DNA of 7,128 nucleotides, from assembly GCA_038222915.1 (NCBI GenBank), contig JBBRHH010000315.1, positions 1 to 7,128 of the forward strand, read 5' to 3'. This document shows, piece by piece, positions 1-5,199 of this stretch. Under the pieces are notes generated by a model. That model made no database searches and was not told where the DNA came from. It saw only the letters and a list, made by a program, of their open reading frames with translations. Each line of letters begins with the position of its first letter. Position 1 is the first letter of the stretch. This DNA is from JBBRHH01 sp038222915 (GTDB lineage Bacteria; Planctomycetota; Phycisphaerae; Tepidisphaerales; Tepidisphaeraceae). A program made the position numbers and the translations under genes.

Positions 1-329
1 CATCGGGGCTGTATGGTCGATCGTTGCCGCCGCAGGATGGCGCACCGTTGCGGCTGGTGGTGCCGTGGAAATACGGGTTCAAGGGGGTCAAGTCGATCGT
101 GAAGATCATGCTCGCCGAGCAGCAGCCGCCGACGACATGGAACGCTTCGGCTCCAAATGAATACGGATTTTACGCCAACGTGAATCCGACGGTGGATCAT
201 CCCCGCTGGAGCCAGGCCACCGAGCAGCGCATCGGCGAGGGCGGGCGTCGCAATACGCTGATGTTCAATGGATATCAGGAGCAAGTCGGCGGTCTCTATT
301 CCGGCATGGATCTGCGGAAGTCGTTCTAA
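1..329 (+). CDS. msrP: MsrP, periplasmic protein-methionine-sulfoxide reductase catalytic subunit (5' truncated, C-terminal part)
   Basis: Only the last ~108 codons lie in the window. The reading frame (codons from position 3) is open through the left edge, so the true start is outside; the TTG at 24 is an internal leucine, not a start. The translation carries the hallmark C-terminal blocks of MsrP (YedY): LRLVVPWKYGFK, SIVKI, QQPPTTWN, APNEYGFYANVNP, DHPRWSQATE, and an ending resembling GLYSGMDLRKSF. Known of the family: MsrP is a Tat-exported molybdopterin enzyme of the periplasm that reduces methionine sulfoxide in oxidised envelope proteins, with electrons supplied by the membrane partner MsrQ. 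The molybdenum-ligating cysteine and the Tat signal lie upstream and cannot be seen. The stop TAA (327-329) is 15 bp before the msrQ start, as expected for one operon. Confidence 0.95.
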   Translation, partial: SGLYGRSLPPQDGAPLRLVVPWKYGFKGVKSIVKIMLAEQQPPTTWNASAPNEYGFYANVNPTVDHPRWSQATEQRIGEGGRRNTLMFNGYQEQVGGLYSGMDLRKSF

Positions 330-344
330 TGGAGCCGTGTCTCG

Positions 345-1994
345 ATGAAAGACTTACGATTCGCGAAGTTCGTTCTGGCGGTCAATGGCCTGGTCCCCGG
401 AGGGCTATTGCTCTGGGATGCGTATCACGGCAATGCCGGCGCAAACCCCGTGAACTATGCGATCCGGACGACGGGGCTTCTCGCCCTGATATTCCTTCCC
501 CTATCGCTGCTGATTACGCCGCTGCGCAAGATCACCGGGCTGAGCTGGCTCTTTCATTTTCGGCGGCTCCTGGGGCTGTTTGCCTTCTTCTATGCGTTGG
601 CACATTTCGCGATCTTCTTCGTTTTCGACCGGGCGCTAAGCGTGCGCGACACGCTTACCGAAATGGTCAAGCGGCCCTACCTGGTCGTTGGCTCACTGGG
701 TCTCCTGGCGATGGTGCCGCTGGCTGCAACGTCGGCCAATTTCATGATCAAACGGCTGGGTCCGAACCGGTGGCGGGCGCTGCATCGACTGGCCTACGTC
801 GCTGTGGTTGCCGGCGTGGTGCATTTCTACATGCTGGTAAAATCTGACGTCCGGATGCCGGTGGCATTCGGCATCATCGTCGCCGTTCTTCTGGGTTATC
901 GGTTGCTCGCATTCATCGCGCGGCGATTAAAAGCACCGGCTACGCTGCTGTCGAAGTCGCCGGCCGAGACCCCGCGCTGGGCTGGTCAATTGCTTGTTGA
1001 GCGAATCACCCAGGAGACCGCCGATGTCCGGACCTTCCGACTGGTTTCTCCAGACGGCGGCGCGTTGCCATTCGCCTACCTGCCCGGCCAGTATCTGACA
1101 CTCGCCCTGCCGATTGCCGGCAAGACTGTGCGGCGGTCTTACACGATTGCCTCCACGCCGACGAGCACAGGCCATTGTGAGGTCACGATCAAACGGGACA
1201 AGAACGGTCTGGTTTCTCGACACATGCACGATGCGGTAAAGGAAGGCCACTTATTGTCGGCTTCGGCACCGGGCGGACAGTTCACATTCAATGGCGAGAA
1301 GGCGAAGTCGATAGCGCTCCTGGCAGCAGGAGTTGGAATCACGCCATTGATGTCCATCTTGCGCTATTTGACCGATCAGAACTGGGGCGGGCAGATCTAC
1401 CTGGTGTACAGCAACAAAGAGGAGCACGACATCATCTTTCGCAATGAAATCGAGTTAATGAAGCGTCGGTTTCCAAACCTGCATGTGGCGCTCACCTTGA
1501 CGCGGGCCGATGGCTCGAACTGGGATGGCGGCCGAGGAAGGATCGATGCCGCGCTTCTGGAACAGGCGATCCCGGACGTGGCCGCTACGCCATTCTATCT
1601 CTGCGGCCCGGCGGAGATGCTAAAGGCGACGCGTGAACTTCTGGGACGCATGGGTGTTGCCGAGGCAAACATCCACCTGGAATCGTTCGGGACTCCGGCG
1701 GCGACAATATATCCGGGGTCCGCGAGCAACGAGGAATTCAAGGTGACGTTCGCGCGATCAAAAAGGGAAGCAACGATCGATGGCAGACGACTCATTCTCA
1801 CGTTGGCCGAAGAGCTTGGAATCGAAGTTGACTCCGAGTGCCGCTCCGGAATCTGCGGACGCTGCAAGTGTCAACTGATATCCGGTTCGGTCACCATGGA
1901 GAATCAGGAGGCATTGGACATGACCGACCGTCAACGCAATGTCATCCTTCTCTGCCAGGCGCGGGCTGTTCAAGACGTAACTCTCATGGCGTGA
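345..1994 (+). CDS. msrQ: MsrQ heme b membrane subunit fused to FAD/NAD(P)H reductase and [2Fe-2S] ferredoxin domains
   Basis: 549 residues, against roughly 200 for stand-alone MsrQ. Residues 1-195 are the ferric-reductase-like membrane domain with about six hydrophobic segments (near 8-25, 38-58, 72-92, 112-130, 147-165, 172-192). His87, His147 and His160 have the 60- and 13-residue spacing of the E. coli heme ligands His91/151/164. Residues ~215-315 are an FAD-binding barrel, with LPGQY (246-250), RSYT (264-267) and GLVS (288-291), the GxxS that contacts FAD pyrophosphate. Residues ~320-445 are the NAD(P)-binding domain, with AAGVGITPL (327-335) and CGPAEM (420-425). Residues ~463-549 are a plant-type ferredoxin domain with a Cx4Cx2Cx29C cluster (Cys499, 504, 507, 537). 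The order matches Hcr/dioxygenase-reductase proteins appended to MsrQ. The role (electron transfer from NAD(P)H to MsrP) is inferred from family and operon. ATG 345 is preceded by GGAG at 331-334 (10-nt spacing). An ATG at 329, overlapping the msrP stop, is in another frame. Confidence 0.95.
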   Translation: MKDLRFAKFVLAVNGLVPGGLLLWDAYHGNAGANPVNYAIRTTGLLALIFLPLSLLITPLRKITGLSWLFHFRRLLGLFAFFYALAHFAIFFVFDRALSVRDTLTEMVKRPYLVVGSLGLLAMVPLAATSANFMIKRLGPNRWRALHRLAYVAVVAGVVHFYMLVKSDVRMPVAFGIIVAVLLGYRLLAFIARRLKAPATLLSKSPAETPRWAGQLLVERITQETADVRTFRLVSPDGGALPFAYLPGQYLTLALPIAGKTVRRSYTIASTPTSTGHCEVTIKRDKNGLVSRHMHDAVKEGHLLSASAPGGQFTFNGEKAKSIALLAAGVGITPLMSILRYLTDQNWGGQIYLVYSNKEEHDIIFRNEIELMKRRFPNLHVALTLTRADGSNWDGGRGRIDAALLEQAIPDVAATPFYLCGPAEMLKATRELLGRMGVAEANIHLESFGTPAATIYPGSASNEEFKVTFARSKREATIDGRRLILTLAEELGIEVDSECRSGICGRCKCQLISGSVTMENQEALDMTDRQRNVILLCQARAVQDVTLMA

Positions 1995-2075
1995 CGACCA
2001 CGCGTGCCAATGGCAGCGGCTTTCGGTCTAACTCAGAAAGTTGAAGGCGGCGTCCGCACCTGCCGGTCTTACCGC

Positions 2076-2807
2076 TTACGTTACAGCGGCCCAGACGCGG
2101 TGGACGTCGTCGTGCTCATCCAGTTCTTGCAGGAACTCGCCAACTTCCAGTTGCTGCGCTTCTGTCAGTTCTGGAAGAACTTTGGGAATGAAGCCGATTT
2201 CGCTTGTGATCACCGTCCATCCGTTGGCGGCAAGCCACTTGGAAACGGTTCCTACGTCTGTGCGTTCGCAAATAAACTTCGCGCCGGCCGCATCCTTGGG
2301 AATGTCGTCGTTTTGTGTGCGCGTTAGTGACTGGACATCGTTGGCTCCGGCTTCGATGGCGGCTTCTTCGAGGTCAATGTTCGCGTCCGGGTGGTGCGCT
2401 TCGGCCAGACCGACGTGATCGAAGACGAACTTGTTGGCACCCGACGAGGCCAGCTGGCCTTTGCGGAACAGCACGCGAAGTTCCGGGGCGGTGCGATTGA
2501 CGTTGTCGGTGTACACCTCGACGATTACAGGTACGTTGTGGGGTGCGCGCCCCTCATAGACAACGTAGTCCATCACCAGCTTTTCGCCGCCGACGCCGGC
2601 CCCTTTATTAATGGCGCGTTCGATGGCATCCTTGGGAACGCTGTCTTTTTTCGCCTTTTCGATGGCTGCAAAAAGCCGGGCGTTCATCGCCGGATCTGAA
2701 TCACCCGTCCTGGCGGCGAGGGTGATTTCACGCACCAGCTTGGTGTTGGTCTTGGCCTTCTTAAGCCCAGCAACCAATCGTTTTGCATGTAGCCATTGGC
2801 GTCCCAT
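2076..2807 (-). CDS. YebC/PmpR (TACO1) family protein
   Basis: 243 residues, the usual full length for the family. Visible family blocks are TKLVREIT (22-29), NARLFAAIEKAKK (42-54), a YEG at 84-86, the conserved TDNVNRT (100-106) followed by a segment like PELRVLF, the SGANKFVFD block (122-130), and a C-terminal acidic tail ELDEHDDVHRVW (228-239). The family was long annotated as DNA-binding regulators; mitochondrial TACO1 and recent bacterial work point instead to ribosome-associated translation factors that relieve stalling at proline-rich stretches. It is cytoplasmic in either case. The N-terminus begins MGRQWLHAKR rather than the classic HSKWANI form, so this is a divergent subfamily, and I give no symbol. 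MGRQW at residue 1 fixes the start at 2807, but no good ribosome binding site precedes it: the best G-rich run (GGGA) is only about 2-3 nt away, inside a palindrome. The gene is convergent with msrQ, with an 81-bp gap. Confidence 0.93.
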   Translation of the reverse strand: MGRQWLHAKRLVAGLKKAKTNTKLVREITLAARTGDSDPAMNARLFAAIEKAKKDSVPKDAIERAINKGAGVGGEKLVMDYVVYEGRAPHNVPVIVEVYTDNVNRTAPELRVLFRKGQLASSGANKFVFDHVGLAEAHHPDANIDLEEAAIEAGANDVQSLTRTQNDDIPKDAAGAKFICERTDVGTVSKWLAANGWTVITSEIGFIPKVLPELTEAQQLEVGEFLQELDEHDDVHRVWAAVT

Positions 2808-2821
2808 ATTCCCGGGAATAT
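2806..2821. repeat. Perfect 16-bp palindrome overlapping the yebC start codon
   Basis: ATATTCCCGGGAATAT reads the same on both strands, and two of its bases belong to the yebC ATG (2805-2807, minus strand). It could be a symmetric operator. In the mRNA it could form a 6-bp stem with a CCGG tetraloop that covers the start codon and the only G-rich run upstream. Function is inferred from position only. Confidence 0.5.
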
Positions 2822-3057
2822 ATCAGAAGAGAAGCGCCTGCGCATCACATCGTGACGTTAGGATTTTATCGAATCGGGTGGGAAAAATTGGACGCTTAGG
2901 AATCGCTCAACGACATTCTTGAGCACAATGAAGCAGGAAAAGTTCAAGTGGTGTCTTGTCACACCGATTGAATGGGACGGAATTTCTGGATCTGGGTGAG
3001 TGCCAAGTCAGCGGCGGCGTTGAGTCCACGAAATGCACTTGGGCCTCCGAGGTGAAC
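2808..3057. other. Intergenic region upstream of yebC, no gene recognised
   Basis: This 250-bp stretch lies between the yebC start and the 3' end of the rhodanese remnant, both on the minus strand, so it must carry the yebC promoter unless yebC is read from further upstream. I see no recognisable coding sequence. It holds two short inverted repeats, GCTCAA-N8-TTGAGC (2905-2924) and GGTGT-N6-ACACC (2950-2965). Neither is followed by a T-run on either strand, so I do not call terminators. No convincing -35/-10 pair was found. Confidence 0.5.
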
Positions 3058-3453
3058 TCAGGGCTGGGCTGCCTGGACTGGGAGTTTGGCGGCTTCCCAG
3101 CCGGCTATGCCGCCGGCGATTTCGCTTACCTGGTGGAAGCCGCGGTTTTGCAGGATGCTTGCGGCTATGGAGGAACGGTAGCCGCCGGCGCAGAAGACAA
3201 GGAGCGGGCGAGTTTGGGGGAGCTGGTCGATGTTTTCGGAGAGGTGATTGAGCGGGAAGTGCAGGCTGCCGGCGATCTGCTTCTGCTCGCGCTCGCGCGG
3301 GTTGCGGACGTCGATGGCGAGGGGTGGATCGGCGGATAGGAGCAATTCGGCGGCGTAGGTTGCGCTTAGACGGTCGGTGGTGACGGTGAGATCCGGGCGC
3401 GATTGTAAGACGTGCAGGCCGTCCTCGAGGTAGTACCGTCGTGAACCGGCCGC
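3058..3453 (-). pseudogene. C-terminal remnant of a rhodanese-domain protein (likely MBL-fold/rhodanese fusion)
   Basis: The minus-strand frame reads a near-complete rhodanese domain: an AIDVR strand with acidic/basic pair, GSLHFPLNHL, the active-site loop CAGGYRS (Cys codon at 3190-3192), an SSIAASILQ helix, and a closing GGIAGW block ahead of the TGA at 3058-3060. Upstream in the same frame are YYLEDGL and TVTTDRLS, which resemble the end of a preceding rhodanese domain plus linker, as in MBL-fold persulfide dioxygenase-type proteins with one or two C-terminal rhodanese domains. Homology then stops at an in-frame TAG (3454-3456), and I found no continuation in any minus frame further upstream. 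The only in-frame start-like codon is TTG at 3345, which would cut off the first strand/helix and has no ribosome binding site. The frame is otherwise intact and the catalytic loop undamaged, so the truncation may be recent. A short functional rhodanese starting at 3345 is possible but less likely. Confidence 0.7.
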
Positions 3454-3464
3454 CTATCGGCGGC
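3449..3464. repeat. Small inverted repeat at the truncation point of the rhodanese remnant
   Basis: GCCGCC-TATC-GGCGGC forms a 6-bp GC stem with a 4-nt loop. It contains the in-frame TAG that ends recognisable rhodanese homology (minus strand), so it sits at or near the breakpoint. There is no T-run, so it is not an intrinsic terminator. Confidence 0.4.
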
Positions 3465-4004
3465 GTGGAATGCAGATAATTCTCACTGATCACGCCGGAC
3501 CAATCACTTGGGAAGGTGTGAAGCTAATACATCTAGTAGAAGAGTGGCGTGGCATCGGGGATTATCTCATTCCCAAATCGTGGGATTAGAAATGCGAAAT
3601 TCGGAAGGCTCGCCAATGCGTCGTAGCGATTTCGGGGCGGAGAACTGCAAATGGGAGACGGTTAAGTCGTCAACCGTTTCAGTAGCCAGAGCGATAGACT
3701 TATCCCGTGTGTGACGTTCCGATGGCGCACAAATACGTGTTTTGTGACGATGGATCGCGCCATGTGGCGGCGTCAGGGGCGGTTATTGACGTTGACTTGG
3801 GGCGTGTTGAGACGACTCTTGCGTTTTCTGCCGGCGCTTCCCGCCTTATCTGAGTCGTAGTGGGGTTTACTGTTTATTAGCGTGATCTCAACAAAATCCG
3901 CGTTTTCAGCGTGTTATCGGGCGCGGCGGGATTTTCTTAGCGCAACATTAATACGGCGCGGATGAGGGCTTAGCGCGGGTGGGTCAGAGTTCCCTTTATT
4001 AACC
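3465..4004. other. Long gene-free region upstream of pstS; repeats but no assignable gene
   Basis: No frame shows recognisable protein homology. A 68-codon open frame at 3508-3714 (+) has no ribosome binding site and odd composition, and is not called. The stretch becomes richer in A/T toward pstS and should contain its promoter. Visible structure includes an inverted repeat TCCCA-N5-TGGGA (3571-3585), the hairpin at 3655-3680, CACAAA-N7-TTTGTG (3728-3746), two TGTGACG copies 33 bp apart (3710 and 3743), two adjacent TTGAC copies (3786 and 3792), and three TTAGCG copies (3877, 3937, 3970). A -10-like TAATAC occurs at 3949-3954 without a matching -35. For a pst operon, control by a PhoB-type regulator is expected, but I could not identify a good match to the enterobacterial Pho box. 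Confidence 0.5.
3655..3680. repeat. Hairpin-forming inverted repeat in the pstS upstream region
   Basis: GAGACGGTT (3655-3663) can pair with AACCGTTTC (3672-3680): nine pairs including one G-U, with an 8-nt loop. No T-run follows on either strand. It may be a leftover structural element or part of an untranslated RNA; nothing identifies its role. Confidence 0.4.
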
Positions 4005-4010
4005 AAGGAG
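4005..4010 (+). promoter_or_regulatory. Ribosome binding site of pstS
   Basis: AAGGAG is the strongest Shine-Dalgarno match in the window. It stands 5 nt before ATG 4016 and 8 nt before the adjacent in-frame ATG 4019. The spacing slightly favours initiation at 4019, which removes only one methionine from the signal peptide. Strong initiation fits the need for excess binding protein. Confidence 0.8.
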
Positions 4011-4015
4011 AAACG

Positions 4016-5092
4016 ATGATGTCGTTCTTGAAGTCTGTTGTGGCGCTGGGCGCCGGTTTGATGGTTGGGGTTTCGGCTCAGGCCGCGGATGTAAAGTTGT
4101 CGGGAGCGGGGGCGACTTTTCCGGCGCCGATTTATCAGCGTTGGATTAGCGAATACCAGAAGTCACACCCGGAAGTGAAGATTGATTATGTGGCCAACGG
4201 TTCGGGCGCGGGCATTGGCGCGATCACCAAGAAGGTTGTCGACTTCGGTGCGTCGGATGCGCCCTTGAGCAAGAAGGACATCGTGGCGCTGGGCGGCGAT
4301 GACAAGGTCGTGCAGATTCCGACTGTCGCGGGCGCGGTGGTGGTTGCGTTCAATCTGCCGGGCTATGACGGCGATCTGAAACTGGATGGTCCGGCTATCG
4401 CGGATATTTTCCTGGGCAATATCAAGAAGTGGAACGACGCGAAGATCGCGGCGTTGAACCCGGGCGCGAAACTGCCGGACCTTGGCATTACGCCGGTCTA
4501 TCGCACGGATGGCAGCGGCACCAATTACATCTTTACCAACTACCTGTCTGGCCAGAGCGCCGACTTTGCGACGAAGGTTGGCGCGGGCAAGGCGGTTGAA
4601 TGGCCGACCGGGCAGGGTGGCAAGGGCAACGATGGCGTGACCGCGATCATTCACGATACCAAAGGCGCGGTCGGGTTTGTCGAGCTGGCGTATGCCCTTC
4701 AGAACAAGGTCCCGTTCGCCGACCTGAAGAACAAGGATGGGGAGTTTGTGAAGGCGACCGCTGACTCTGTGTCGGCCGCCGGCGAAGGCGCGGTGAGCCA
4801 TATGGACAAGAGTCTGGCCGTCAACATCTGGGATCAGCCCGGCAAAAAGGCTTATCCGATCTCGTCCTTTACCTACATCATTGTGTACAAGGATCTGGCG
4901 TATCTCAACGACGCCAGCAAGGCCAAGACGCTGGTGGACTTCCTCTCCTGGGCGACGAGCGACGGCGAGAAGCTTGCGGCTTCGCTCGATTATGCCCCGC
5001 TGAGCGATGGCGTGCAGAAGAAGGTGGCCGCCGTGATCGGTGAATTGACCTGGGACGGCAAGGCGGTCAAGCCCGTTGCGGTCGCGAAGTAG
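4016..5092 (+). CDS. pstS: PstS, periplasmic phosphate-binding protein of the Pst ABC transporter
   Basis: 358 residues, normal for the family. A Sec signal peptide is clear: Lys6, a hydrophobic core (8-19) and AQA before the predicted cleavage at 23/24. The mature part starts ADVKLSGAGATFPAP, very close to the E. coli PstS opening. Phosphate-contacting positions are kept: Thr34-Phe35, Ser63 in NGSGAG, Asp81 in DFGASD (76-81), and Arg163, Asp165, Ser167, Gly168 and Thr169 in the RTDGSGT loop. Also present are IKKWND (136-141) and GQGGKGNDG (199-207). There is no lipobox cysteine, so it is predicted to be a soluble periplasmic protein, not a lipoprotein, which points to a diderm host. It captures phosphate and hands it to PstC/PstA. 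It is first in a pstS-pstC-pstA operon and is followed by a strong stem-loop. ATG 4019 is an equally possible start. Confidence 0.97.
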   Translation: MMSFLKSVVALGAGLMVGVSAQAADVKLSGAGATFPAPIYQRWISEYQKSHPEVKIDYVANGSGAGIGAITKKVVDFGASDAPLSKKDIVALGGDDKVVQIPTVAGAVVVAFNLPGYDGDLKLDGPAIADIFLGNIKKWNDAKIAALNPGAKLPDLGITPVYRTDGSGTNYIFTNYLSGQSADFATKVGAGKAVEWPTGQGGKGNDGVTAIIHDTKGAVGFVELAYALQNKVPFADLKNKDGEFVKATADSVSAAGEGAVSHMDKSLAVNIWDQPGKKAYPISSFTYIIVYKDLAYLNDASKAKTLVDFLSWATSDGEKLAASLDYAPLSDGVQKKVAAVIGELTWDGKAVKPVAVAK

Positions 5093-5119
5093 TTTAACAA
5101 GTTGAAACGAACTTTCGGA

Positions 5120-5162
5120 TCGCGATGGCAAGGGCAACGCACGGTGCCCTTGCCATCCGCGA
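5120..5162 (+). repeat. Strong stem-loop in the pstS-pstC intergenic gap
   Basis: ATGGCAAGGGCA (5125-5136) pairs perfectly with TGCCCTTGCCAT (5145-5156) across an 8-nt loop. Five further pairs (5120-5124 with 5158-5162) form if one C (5157) is bulged, giving a stem of about 17 bp. No U-tract follows, so it is not an intrinsic terminator that would silence pstC. The position, 28 bp past the pstS stop, suits an RNA element that protects the 3' end of pstS mRNA or lowers expression of the downstream permease genes, a role played by intergenic hairpins in other binding-protein transport operons. The structure is seen in the sequence; the role is inferred. Confidence 0.8.
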
Positions 5163-5199
5163 CTTCGGACCGCGGATCGAGACTTGTGTTCAGGTGACC

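Noticed and set aside
329..847. Open frame starting at an ATG that overlaps the msrP stop (TAATG)
   Set aside because: The stop-start overlap looks like translational coupling, but the encoded sequence has no family features. The msrQ membrane domain is in the frame starting at 345.
1989..2003. GCGTG-N5-CACGC hairpin at the msrQ stop codon as a terminator between convergent msrQ and yebC
   Set aside because: The 5-bp stem overlaps the stop and has no T-run on either strand. I see no convincing terminator in 1995-2075.
3508..3714. 68-codon open frame on the plus strand
   Set aside because: No ribosome binding site, no recognisable domain, and overlaps the 3655-3680 inverted repeat.
3870..3888. 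Possible Pho box (CTGTTTA-N4-CGTGATC) upstream of pstS
   Set aside because: Only the first four bases of one half-site match the enterobacterial consensus and the second half is poor.
3949..3954. TAATAC as a -10 element for pstS
   Set aside because: A plausible hexamer, but nothing like a -35 lies at 16-18 bp and no activator site can be placed, so no promoter is called.
5125..5199. Longer pstC start at ATG 5125
   Set aside because: The ATG is the first base of the perfect arm of the pstS-pstC stem-loop, lacks a ribosome binding site, and would add residues with no PstC similarity.
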